Assembly (NCBI GenBank): GCA_036733345.1
Contig: DAINAR010000031.1
Coordinates: forward strand, 1-36,266
Length of the DNA: 36,266 nt
DNA from: JAFGMQ01 sp036733345
GTDB taxonomy: Bacteria > Desulfobacterota > DSM-4660 > Desulfatiglandales > Desulfatiglandaceae
Direction of reading: 5' to 3'
The notes beneath the pieces are model-generated. The model did no database searches, had not been told where the DNA came from, and saw only the letters and a program-made list of their open reading frames with translations. The first letter of the stretch is position 1, and each line of letters opens with the position of its first letter. A program made the translations under genes and the position numbers. Shown here piece by piece: positions 1-7,286 of this stretch.

Positions 1-148
1 CGCCGAATGGAGAGGAGCATCGCCCTGCCGGGGTTTGAGACTTAGCGACCCTGTATGGAACAGTAACTATATATATTTTAGTTTAGGGAACAGAAGAAAA
101 AGTAAGCAATTCAATCCGCCTATATTTATGGCAAATGGCAATAACAGA

Positions 149-206
149 GGCGGACAAGCCCGCCATAAACACGGCGGACAAGCCCGCCATAAACACGGCG
201 GACAAG
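149..206. repeat. 24-bp direct tandem repeat (2.4 copies) with palindromic core
   Basis: The 24-bp unit starting GGCGGACAAGCCCGCC is present at 149-172 and 173-196, with a third partial copy at 197-206. The core CCCGCC-ATAAACAC-GGCGG can fold on itself. The same core occurs inverted at 27670-27690, and related GC-rich palindromes lie near 27030 and 28936, so this is a dispersed repeat family in gene-free gaps rather than coding sequence. Confidence 0.8.
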
Positions 207-325
207 TCTCCGCTCCTTGGGGCTTTCAATGCTTTTTAAGATACCCCGCTGCTTGCGGCGGAGGAGTTCATTCAAAAAGAATTATTTACTTTGTTACTAT
301 AATGCCTAAGTCCACTATTAATTTT

Positions 326-385
326 TTAAAGTGTAGGGAACCCGGACCGCAGCGCGGCAGATCCGATATTGGTGCTTACGAGTCA
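326..385 (+). pseudogene. Possible C-terminal remnant of a beta-helix/choice-of-anchor surface protein
   Basis: The + frame here reads REPGPQRGRSDIGAYES. The RxDIGAYE block is typical of the last strand of parallel beta-helix proteins with choice-of-anchor Q type ends. No upstream body of such a protein is visible, because the preceding sequence is tandem repeat. It is probably a decayed fragment; the match is short, so this is a weak call. Confidence 0.22.
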
Positions 386-591
386 TCCTTTTCCACCGTC
401 ATCCTGGCATCCTTGTTCCTGCTGTTAGATCAACTATGTTAATTTCCTGGATAACAATTAAAGACAATAGGGGGCCTATCATGTGACTCCTATACACCTA
501 TGAACCATTTCTCGTTGACGTCTTAAAAGCTTTTAGCTATATCTTTTGTAGTAATTTCAAAACGCATTAAAATAACTATAAAAATTAAATA

Positions 592-1608
592 ATGTATAAA
601 TTTTCCAAAGTCGCTGAGTGTATTGATACAAATAAATTCAAGGGCTTTCAGAAACCATATCCTCCCATTGATGCGGTCTATACCTGGATTAACGGTGCAG
701 ATGAAGTATATCAGCACAGCAGGTCTTTATATCTCAACCAGGAATCCCGATCTGCTATTTGTAAAGATTCGGCAGTCGAATCCAGGGTTAGAGATCGGAA
801 CGAGCTGAAATTTTCACTTCGTTCACTAACTCAATTTGCCCCCTGGATTAATCATATTTATATCATTACCAGCTTTAAGCAACGCCCGGATTGGCTCAAG
901 GATCACCCGAGGATAACACTGGTTCCTGATATTTCCTTATTTCCGGAAAAAAAGAATCTTCCCACATTCAATTCTCAGGCAATTGAATGCCATCTTGACC
1001 AAATCGACGGTCTGTCCGAGTACTTCATATCGATAAATGATGATATGTTCATCGGCAGGCCCCTTGATCCAATGGATTTTCTTCTGCCAAGTGGCGTGAT
1101 GCTCGGGGGGTTGGAAATACCGCTGAGAGAAACTCCAAAGGGTGTCTTCCAGGAAAGTGACGGGAGTTATGTGGCTGCATGGAAAAATAACAGCTCAGCG
1201 CTCGATTGTGTGTTCGGCGTTAAAAAAAGATTCTTTCCTCTCCATCAGGCTCGTATCCTGAGCAAATCCGTTCTACAGGAATGCCGACGCCTTTTCGCGT
1301 CATCTTATGCGGCGACCTCTGAGAGCCGGTTCCGTGCCAGTAACAACATCGCGCCTGTGGGCCTTGCCTTTTACACTGCTTTAAACCAAGGGAAAATGAT
1401 ACTCTCAAACCATCTGACGGCTGCATTTGCTCCACTTACCGATGACAATCAATTAAACAAGTACTATTTTTATTATATCTTAAGCATAAAGCCCCATTTA
1501 TTTTGTATCAATGACGATATAACAGAAGCCGCAGATCCGATGACTGATCTTTCGTTTTATCAATTTATGTATACATATTTCCCCGAGAAATCTCCTTTTG
1601 AAATCTAA
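592..1608 (+). CDS. Stealth family sugar-phosphate transferase
   Basis: Predicted Stealth protein of 338 residues, a family that transfers sugar-1-phosphate groups to capsular or surface glycans (family knowledge). Conserved region 1 is visible at residues 26-40 (IDAVYTWINGADEVY). Conserved region 2 runs from about residue 68 (RDRNELKFSLRSL) through FNSQAIE (126-132) to the acidic NDDMFIG (149-155), which probably includes metal or nucleotide-sugar ligands. Length fits the family. There is no good Shine-Dalgarno sequence before the ATG, and an upstream start is blocked by AT-rich non-coding sequence. It faces the minus-strand glycosyltransferase operon with a ~100-bp gap, so it is separately transcribed but probably part of the same surface-glycan island. 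Acceptor and sugar cannot be told. Confidence 0.85.
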   Translation: MYKFSKVAECIDTNKFKGFQKPYPPIDAVYTWINGADEVYQHSRSLYLNQESRSAICKDSAVESRVRDRNELKFSLRSLTQFAPWINHIYIITSFKQRPDWLKDHPRITLVPDISLFPEKKNLPTFNSQAIECHLDQIDGLSEYFISINDDMFIGRPLDPMDFLLPSGVMLGGLEIPLRETPKGVFQESDGSYVAAWKNNSSALDCVFGVKKRFFPLHQARILSKSVLQECRRLFASSYAATSESRFRASNNIAPVGLAFYTALNQGKMILSNHLTAAFAPLTDDNQLNKYYFYYILSIKPHLFCINDDITEAADPMTDLSFYQFMYTYFPEKSPFEI

Positions 1609-1705
1609 ACAGAGTTATCGCTTTTAAAAGAAAGTATTTATACGCCTGTCCTGACAGGTTTAAGCCCTATTATATGAGTTCTTAGTCTTGAAACAGCATA
1701 TCCAG

Positions 1706-2395
1706 TTATTTCCCCTTCCACCAGGTTCCCAAATGATAATGTGCACCGTATGCCTTTTTTAATTTATCTCTGATCACATTACTTTTCGTTTGATTTAAAT
1801 ATTCTTCTGCCTCACGGTAATCCAGAGGGAATAGATAATTTGATGGTAAAAGTGTAATACCGTCTTTATCTTTAAATTTATTGTAAACTCTATTAATCAT
1901 AAATGGACCTGTCGTATCTAAAACAAAGTCTGTCAACACGTTACTTTTTGATACATACGTTACCAGTTCTTTGCTGATCTCATAAAAAAACGGATGCCCT
2001 GGTACGACTGCCATGAATGCGTTGCTTATAATTTTATCCTTGCCGTGAAATACGCAGTGCATGGGCGGCTCCAGGCCGAATACACATTCATTTTCTTCTA
2101 AAAGGCTCTCGATAGGCCTGAAGCACTCAACATCAAGGTCAACATAAATTCCCCCGTATTTGTAAAGAATAAAATACCGGACAGCATCCGCTCTTTGAAT
2201 ATCAAGAGAATAATTGTCATAAAACGGCAAAAACCATGAAAACGATGCTTCAATAAACCTCCTGTTATCATCATCGCTCCACAACCTGTATTCCCACGAA
2301 GGGTGATGCAATTTCCAGGAATCGGCAAATACTCTAAGATGATCAGGAGCCTCCGGCTCCTTCCATGTTTGATGGATGATTTTTGGAATATTCAT
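1706..2395 (-). CDS. GT32-type glycosyltransferase (DXD sugar-binding family)
   Basis: 229-residue glycosyltransferase of the Gly_transf_sug/OCH1-like group, which uses nucleotide sugars with a metal-binding DXD motif. It shows the family start (IPKIIHQTWK, residues 3-12), the HPSWEYRLWSD block at 31-41, and the catalytic-region motif YGGIYVDLDVE with D86 and D88 as the DXD pair. Length is typical for a single-domain member. It is the last gene of the minus-strand operon, 45 bp downstream of the GT32-GT4 fusion whose N-terminal domain it resembles, so the two may descend from a duplication. There is no clear Shine-Dalgarno sequence before the ATG, which suggests translation coupled to the upstream gene. 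Sugar and acceptor are unknown. Confidence 0.88.
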   Translation of the reverse strand: MNIPKIIHQTWKEPEAPDHLRVFADSWKLHHPSWEYRLWSDDDNRRFIEASFSWFLPFYDNYSLDIQRADAVRYFILYKYGGIYVDLDVECFRPIESLLEENECVFGLEPPMHCVFHGKDKIISNAFMAVVPGHPFFYEISKELVTYVSKSNVLTDFVLDTTGPFMINRVYNKFKDKDGITLLPSNYLFPLDYREAEEYLNQTKSNVIRDKLKKAYGAHYHLGTWWKGK

Positions 2396-2440
2396 TGTTC
2401 AAAATATGGAACAGGGATAAAAATCCGATTATCAGAAAGT

Positions 2441-4192
2441 TTAAATACTCCTTAAAAAATTAAGGATACGCTGCTGTGAACTTTCATTTGACCATTTGTT
2501 TTCAATCCATTTGCTACCTATTAAAGACTGTATTTGGAAGTTACCATAATTTTGATACGCATTTAATATTGAATTTTCTATATCTTTTGTCTTGATTTTG
2601 CGCCATTTCTCAAACATGTCACCACATTCGGTCTCCTGTTTATCGCTTGTTGGAATGATTTTGTAATATCCTGACTCGGCCAGTTCGCGGTGAACGGGAA
2701 GATCCGTTATTATTGTCGGTATGCCTAAATAGAGGCTTTCTCGGGGTGTAAAAGACCAGCCTGTACCGCCGGAAGAAACAACAAGACAGGACAGACTATG
2801 ATACCACTTTGCCATTTCATCTTCGTTCAGGCAACCTTCTGACCATTCTACAAAGGGAGCGGATTTTAAACCTTTCATATCGTATTCGTCCGCGCCATTT
2901 TTGTATTTAGATACATGAATGGCCAGTTTAAGAGTTGGTATTTTCTGCAGTAAACTCAGACACGCCTTGAACAACTTGTCAAGGCTTTTCCTTCTAAACG
3001 ATCCGCCCGAAAAACCAATACGAAACACCTGTTCAATATTCATGTTTCTGCGCATTCTTTTATATCTTGTAAACCCCGGATGTATCACCTTAATCGGAAT
3101 GTCGATGCCTGAATTTTTAAAAGTATCCTTAATATGTTTATGCGGAACGATACAATGATGATACCGTGTATTAATAGCCTCTATCCAGGAATCCGGAAGT
3201 TTTGATCCTTCGAAAAAAGTATAAATCACATTAATGTTTTGAGATGACAACTTATCTGAATAGTAACCCGGGATGCCGCAGACAAGCATCTTTTGTTTTT
3301 TTAGGTGACGCGTATCATTTTCAAGCATACCGATTTTTCTCGTTCTATGAAAAACAGAACTAAGGCCGTTATAAGATATTTCATTGTACGTTTTTAAAAT
3401 GTTAACATTTTCAGGGGTTGACATTTGTTTAATCGAAGATTCGATCTCTTCATTCAATCTGATTATTTGTTTTTGGTTTGCCTTTTTTTTCTCCCGGGGA
3501 ACATTTTTTTCACCTGCGCAATTGCCTTCCCACCTCCAGGAACTGTCGTGAAAATGCCTTGCATAATTGCCAAAATGGCATGACACTCCATGATATGGAT
3601 CCTTTGTGCAGATCCTGTCCTTATTTGGCAGCAGAACAACATCCCTGTAAGTATCTTTCCAGTTGAAATATAATTTAGTTATCAGCCCTGGGCCGGTTGA
3701 TTCCAGGACATCGTTCTCTGTTTTTATTGCCCTTTGTGACTCAATCATCATTGCATGCAGGATACGTAATAAAAAAGGATGATTCGGGCTGCTTCCAAAC
3801 ATATAGTTTGCCACTCTAACAGTATGTTTATGATTTAATTTTTTAGCACCCTCTTGTGTCAGCCTCTTTTCTTCCCCCAAAACGCAATTGAACTCACAGA
3901 GATCATCTAAATTGTTAAAACAATCAATATCCATGTCAATATAAAATCCTCCTTCTTTGTATACAACGAGTATTCGAAAAAGATCGATGCTCTGAATATT
4001 CTCTGAATAACTTGAATATAAAGGTATAAAAGAAGGAAAGTGTTGGCGTACAAATTTTCTGCAATCCTGATCGTCATAGAACCGGTACTCCCAGTTGGGA
4101 TGCAGATCAACAAGATTCTGTTGAAAGGTCTTGTAATGTTGCAGAATATTTTTTGTTTTATGTGTCTGGTGAATTATTTTTGGAATCGTCAT
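2441..4192 (-). CDS. Two-domain glycosyltransferase: GT32 + GT4 fusion
   Basis: 583-residue protein with two catalytic-looking domains. Residues 1 to about 230 form a GT32 domain with IPKIIHQTHK at the start and GGFYIDMDID (D86xD88) as the DXD motif. After a Lys-rich linker, the second half looks like a GT-B group-1 transferase: a glycine-rich IGFSGGSFRRKSLDKLF motif, then PRESLYLGIPTIITDLPVHRE near the C-terminus, where GT4 enzymes hold the nucleotide-binding glutamate. Two active sites on one chain could add two successive sugars. It lies 26 bp downstream of the GT2 gene and 45 bp upstream of the single-domain GT32, clearly within one operon. Substrates are unknown. Confidence 0.87.
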   Translation of the reverse strand: MTIPKIIHQTHKTKNILQHYKTFQQNLVDLHPNWEYRFYDDQDCRKFVRQHFPSFIPLYSSYSENIQSIDLFRILVVYKEGGFYIDMDIDCFNNLDDLCEFNCVLGEEKRLTQEGAKKLNHKHTVRVANYMFGSSPNHPFLLRILHAMMIESQRAIKTENDVLESTGPGLITKLYFNWKDTYRDVVLLPNKDRICTKDPYHGVSCHFGNYARHFHDSSWRWEGNCAGEKNVPREKKKANQKQIIRLNEEIESSIKQMSTPENVNILKTYNEISYNGLSSVFHRTRKIGMLENDTRHLKKQKMLVCGIPGYYSDKLSSQNINVIYTFFEGSKLPDSWIEAINTRYHHCIVPHKHIKDTFKNSGIDIPIKVIHPGFTRYKRMRRNMNIEQVFRIGFSGGSFRRKSLDKLFKACLSLLQKIPTLKLAIHVSKYKNGADEYDMKGLKSAPFVEWSEGCLNEDEMAKWYHSLSCLVVSSGGTGWSFTPRESLYLGIPTIITDLPVHRELAESGYYKIIPTSDKQETECGDMFEKWRKIKTKDIENSILNAYQNYGNFQIQSLIGSKWIENKWSNESSQQRILNFLRSI

Positions 4193-4218
4193 TCAAGTAG
4201 GACTCGGTTGGAAAGCGG

Positions 4219-4950
4219 TTATTCAGACATCCGGTCAAGCAGGGCGGATGCATTTTCTCCAGTATATTTGCCGTCCAGGATATCTTTTATTATCTCAGTT
4301 GATTTGGATGATAGTTTTTTGCTTGACCTGAATATTTCTTCAAAATGTTCCTGCTCCCAAACATTTTTACCGTGATATACGTATATATATAATTTCGGCA
4401 TTATTACCGGAAAAATCAGATTCTTTGAAAAAAGCTCTTTAATGATAATTGTGTCTTCACCTTTAGCTGTATCATTATATTTCAGATCATCGTTAATTAA
4501 GGATTTTTTGCATAAAAGGCTTCCTTCCCAGGGCCTTCTGTTTGATACGTATGCCTGATTCCCTATTGAATCGTATATCAGCCAGTGAATCATAACGCAC
4601 GCCGGCATGTTGCTTTCCCTGATAACATTCATTTGAAACTCAAGCCTGTTATTGTGCGACCAGTCGTCATCATCCCATTGGCAGAAGTATTCACCCCCGC
4701 ATATCTGGACGGATAAATTCCTCCGTCCTCCAAGTGTCAGACCGTTCGAGTTCTTTACTTCGATTTTCTTTATTGTATTATCTGTATTCTTATTAAGAAA
4801 ATCCCTGGTAGAAATATCATCATCGTCATAAACAATGATGAGTTCCTTGTTTCTATATGTCTGGTCCAGAAATGACTTTATTGATCTTTTTAACAATGGA
4901 ACTCTGTTCCGTGTTACACATAAACAAGATATGGTAGGATTATCCGGCAT
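4219..4950 (-). CDS. GT2 family glycosyltransferase
   Basis: 243-residue GT-A fold transferase. The N-terminal strand and nucleotide-binding start (PTISCLCVTRNRVPLLKRSI, residues 5-24) are followed by a central QWDDDDWSHNNR block (91-102) that supplies the metal-binding acidic residues, as in family 2 enzymes such as spore-coat SpsA-like transferases. It is short for GT2 and has no membrane segment, so it is likely cytoplasmic. It lies between the SunS-like GT2 (84 bp upstream) and the GT32-GT4 fusion (26 bp downstream) in the same operon. No specific sugar can be inferred. Confidence 0.87.
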   Translation of the reverse strand: MPDNPTISCLCVTRNRVPLLKRSIKSFLDQTYRNKELIIVYDDDDISTRDFLNKNTDNTIKKIEVKNSNGLTLGGRRNLSVQICGGEYFCQWDDDDWSHNNRLEFQMNVIRESNMPACVMIHWLIYDSIGNQAYVSNRRPWEGSLLCKKSLINDDLKYNDTAKGEDTIIIKELFSKNLIFPVIMPKLYIYVYHGKNVWEQEHFEEIFRSSKKLSSKSTEIIKDILDGKYTGENASALLDRMSE

Positions 4951-5034
4951 TTTTATATTTTGACTTTATAATACTTGAAGCTGAATTCAGGTCGTTGCGG
5001 AATTTTTTATCAATATCTACGATTCGTTATAAGT

Positions 5035-6141
5035 TTAGTTTTTTATTCGCGTGGAAACGAACTGCCTTTTAATTTTATACTCGATGTTGTCCGGTTCAAA
5101 CTGCTCGGCAAGTGCATAATAAACAGCGCTATCCTTATACATTCCAATCTGATAATAACAGGTTGCCAGGGGGCCATAGGAAAACACATTGAACATTTTT
5201 TCATCATAGGAAAGCTGTCCTGCATCCATGTTATGGATATCGACCGATACCAGACGTTTCAATAATGGAATGGCTTCTTTAAAATTATGTTCTGACATGA
5301 GGATCATGGCCTTTATCCATATTATATAATAGTGATCTGGAAACAAATTGATTGCTTCTTCAATCAATTTATCAACATTTTTATCTTTACTATAATAAAG
5401 ACGTATCAAGTATGCATAAGGAAGACTGTCATTCATGTCAAAGATATGTCGACTGCGGATAATCTTAATAGCACTCAACCATGCTTCTTCAGCACCCTTT
5501 TCATCTCCCATTTCCTGTAATATGGCCCCTAGATGCCACCAGCAGTAAATCCGGTTGGGGTCTCTAGCAAGCTGACGCCTAAGCAAAGGTAAATTCCTCG
5601 CATGCTTATTTTTCTGGTCTCCATCATAGCCGACATGGTCTATGGTTAAATCACATATTCCAATTTCCATGCCGTTTTCATTTGCGACCGCATGAATTGA
5701 AGGCACCACTGTCTCGTGGATAAAACCATTGAATCGGATTCGGGGATCATTTCTAAAGATGCGGTATTCCAGATAGGCTGTTGAATTTTGATTGGGGTAA
5801 AACTGTACTTTGTAGGCAACCTTCCTCTTGTCAAAAAGCAATCGGTTTAATTTATATTTTTCTATAGGGCGAAGTCGTTCATCTGCATCAATGTACAGAA
5901 TCCATTCTCCGTGGCAATGCCGCAATGCTTCATTCCTGGCTGTAGCGAAATCATCACACCAGGGGAAATCATAGATTCTGGCATTAAATGAGCGGGCAAT
6001 AGATTTGCTATTATCGGTAGATCCTGTGTCTACAATAACAATTTCATCTGCTATGAGCTTAATGGATTCCAGACAGTCGAAAAGAAACCGCTCTTCATTA
6101 CGCACAATCATTGAAGCTGTTAATGAGATACTTTTAATCAA
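5035..6141 (-). CDS. SunS-like GT2 glycosyltransferase with C-terminal TPR region
   Basis: 368-residue protein. An N-terminal GT-A domain carries SLTASMIVRNEE (6-17), the DTGSTD nucleotide-sugar motif (38-43) and the DADE metal motif (85-88). Helical TPR-like repeats follow at about 190-360 (GAILQEMGDEKGAEEAW; CYYQIGMYKDSAVYYALAEQF). This architecture is shared with the peptide S-glycosyltransferase SunS, but also with many GT2-TPR enzymes of unknown role. The start is a TTG at 6141; the first in-frame ATG (6111) would cut into the first beta strand, so TTG is preferred although the Shine-Dalgarno is weak. It sits 65 bp downstream of the small (GPN)3 peptide gene, which suggests, without proof, that the peptide is its acceptor. 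Confidence 0.85.
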   Translation of the reverse strand: MIKSISLTASMIVRNEERFLFDCLESIKLIADEIVIVDTGSTDNSKSIARSFNARIYDFPWCDDFATARNEALRHCHGEWILYIDADERLRPIEKYKLNRLLFDKRKVAYKVQFYPNQNSTAYLEYRIFRNDPRIRFNGFIHETVVPSIHAVANENGMEIGICDLTIDHVGYDGDQKNKHARNLPLLRRQLARDPNRIYCWWHLGAILQEMGDEKGAEEAWLSAIKIIRSRHIFDMNDSLPYAYLIRLYYSKDKNVDKLIEEAINLFPDHYYIIWIKAMILMSEHNFKEAIPLLKRLVSVDIHNMDAGQLSYDEKMFNVFSYGPLATCYYQIGMYKDSAVYYALAEQFEPDNIEYKIKRQFVSTRIKN

Positions 6142-6206
6142 AAATAATTTCTTTCAATTTACATTTGTTAGAAGAAGTCAGTTGGTCCTTTACATAATTG
6201 AAAATA

Positions 6207-6443
6207 TTAATTGTCATTTAAAAGCAACAGGTTTATGGCGGGGTTTATGCCAGGATAAGAATTGGGACCATTGGGGCCATTGGGACCAACTACAGCACTA
6301 GCACTTGATAAATCAAATTTTTGGTCAAGCATCGAAACAGATACAACAACAGGAATTGCAAAGGCGATAGTTATCATTTTTTTTAAGAACTCTCGTCTTT
6401 CGGGATTAACCAGATCAAGATAATCTTCTTCCTCACTCTTCAT
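6207..6443 (-). CDS. Small peptide with twin-arginine-like leader and (GPN)3 tail; candidate modified-peptide precursor
   Basis: 78 residues, no recognised domain. A charged N-terminus (about residues 1-18) is followed by ERREFLKK, close to the Tat consensus RRxFLK, then a hydrophobic stretch (MITIAFAIPVVVSVSM). Next come LDQKFDLSSASA, which ends in an ASA site acceptable to signal peptidase, and a tail VVGPNGPNGPN-SYPG ending in LLLLNDN. A strong AAGGAGG Shine-Dalgarno lies ~9 bases before the ATG, good evidence of translation. It has no cysteine, so SunS-type S-glycosylation is excluded; Ser, Tyr or Asn remain possible sites. It sits between a PqqD-like gene and four glycosyltransferase genes. 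Exact function is unknown; a RiPP-like or glycosylated exported peptide is my inference. Confidence 0.7.
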   Translation of the reverse strand: MKSEEEDYLDLVNPERREFLKKMITIAFAIPVVVSVSMLDQKFDLSSASAVVGPNGPNGPNSYPGINPAINLLLLNDN

Positions 6444-6482
6444 TATAATTTTCCTCCTTTTTAAATCCTTTATAATGAAGCA

Positions 6483-6740
6483 TCATTCAATTAGGCCTTC
6501 CTCGAATAATCTGTTAATACAGTCGTCGATTTCTTCTTTAGGTGTTTCACCTAATTTGAATGCTTCCTGGACAATGCTTTCAATTTTCTCGATTGAGTTT
6601 TTTCCAGTACAGGCTTCTAAAATAAGTACGGCTGTATTATTAAGATAATGAACTTTTTCCTTTTCACTTTGGTAAATAATGTACCCATCCTCAACCAAGT
6701 TAATTTCAATATTTTCTGATAATTTTGGGAATTTATTCAT
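6483..6740 (-). CDS. PqqD-like peptide-binding protein (RRE-type chaperone)
   Basis: 85-residue PqqD-family protein. It shows the fold's order: N-terminal strands with EDGYIIYQSEKEKVHYLN (residues 17-34), the NNTAVLILEACTGKNSIEKI helix block, and a C-terminal helix ending in LFEEGLIE, the usual last motif. PqqD and related RRE domains bind the leader of ribosomally made peptides and present it to modifying enzymes (family knowledge). It is the first gene of the operon, 39 bp upstream of the small (GPN)3 peptide, so that peptide is the obvious candidate client. No radical SAM, lasso or kinase partner is found next to it. The Shine-Dalgarno before the ATG is weak. Confidence 0.8.
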   Translation of the reverse strand: MNKFPKLSENIEINLVEDGYIIYQSEKEKVHYLNNTAVLILEACTGKNSIEKIESIVQEAFKLGETPKEEIDDCINRLFEEGLIE

Positions 6741-6797
6741 TTAAATAGACTTTACCGTTACAATATTATTGTTCGATATATAGATGATTCTAAAAAT

Positions 6798-6824
6798 ATT
6801 ATAGCATTTTTATAAATGTGTCAA
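6798..6824 (-). promoter_or_regulatory. Sigma-70-type promoter of the PqqD/peptide/glycosyltransferase operon
   Basis: On the minus strand a perfect TTGACA (6824-6819) is followed after 15 bases by a perfect TATAAT (6803-6798); a 17-base spacing to TAATAT is also possible. It lies ~60 bases upstream of the PqqD start in very AT-rich DNA. The spacer is short, but two exact hexamers in the right place make this the likely operon promoter. Confidence 0.65.
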
Positions 6825-6900
6825 TATTAGCTCCATGTCTTTTTGAGTTTTACCCAACCTGTCCTTAATTAATAATCATCGGCATCCAGCAACGTAAATC

Positions 6901-7284
6901 TTAGTTGGGACTGCATGAGGATGATTCTGCCCAGTGGAGTTGATAGACAGGGTCTATGTAGCCGCCTACTTCGTTATGCCCGGTCATATCCCAGCACAAG
7001 CCAAATCCCATGACAGCTATTTCCAAATTATTTGTGTTTGAATAGATGAGGTGGCCTTTTAATGGCTGAATGCCACTCTCATTAACGTTTCCATCTATAT
7101 CTACAGAGCGGGTATATATTTATCTTCCCCTGTTCCACTACTCCAGCTGCCGTATTGATTGCGGACCAGTCTGTCGACCCGCAGAATATCTTCCCGATGG
7201 TAATGGTCTCAAATTTGCTGTTGAATGTCGTCCAGGAGAAGATGAGAATTTCCTTAGGTGGGGGGAGTTCCCTTTTGACCGCAT
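6901..7284 (-). pseudogene. Frameshifted gene remnant of unknown function
   Basis: Two protein-like stretches follow each other on the minus strand in different frames. The first reads ELPPPKEILIFSWTTFNSKF and continues through KIFCGSTDWSAINTAAGVVE to about 7108. The second continues as VDIDGNVNESGIQPLKGHLI and runs through FGLCWDMTGHNEVGGYIDPV to a TAA at 6901-6903. A plausible ATG at 7284-7282 is in a third frame, separated by a run of C residues near 7261-7266. So one or two frameshifts (C-run; near 7104-7112) break the gene. It starts right behind the selenoprotein candidate stop codon. I do not recognise the family; sequencing error in homopolymers is an alternative to true decay. Confidence 0.45.
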
Positions 7285-7286
7285 CA

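Larger units (their letters stand above)
1..591. other. Left-flank region without a convincing gene
   Basis: No intact gene is supported here. An open frame exists at 35-442, but its composition follows the tandem repeat it contains, and it has no Shine-Dalgarno sequence or recognisable N-terminus. The region holds the 24-bp tandem repeat at 149-206 and a short stretch near 335-385 that reads like the end of a beta-helix surface protein. The last ~60 bases before 592 are very AT-rich and may carry the promoter of the Stealth gene, but I see no clear -35/-10 pair. Confidence 0.5.

Noticed and set aside
149..206. Possible CRISPR array
   Set aside because: The 24-bp units are directly adjacent with no unique spacers.
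35..442. 135-residue open frame at the left edge
   Set aside because: It reads through the 24-bp tandem repeat (GGQARHKH copies), lacks a Shine-Dalgarno and has no coherent domain; only its short DIGAYE end is gene-like.
6207..6740. Lasso-peptide or PQQ biosynthesis locus
   Set aside because: PqqD-like protein is present, but no B2 protease, asparagine-synthetase-like cyclase, PqqE or PqqC gene lies nearby, and the peptide lacks the PqqA pattern.
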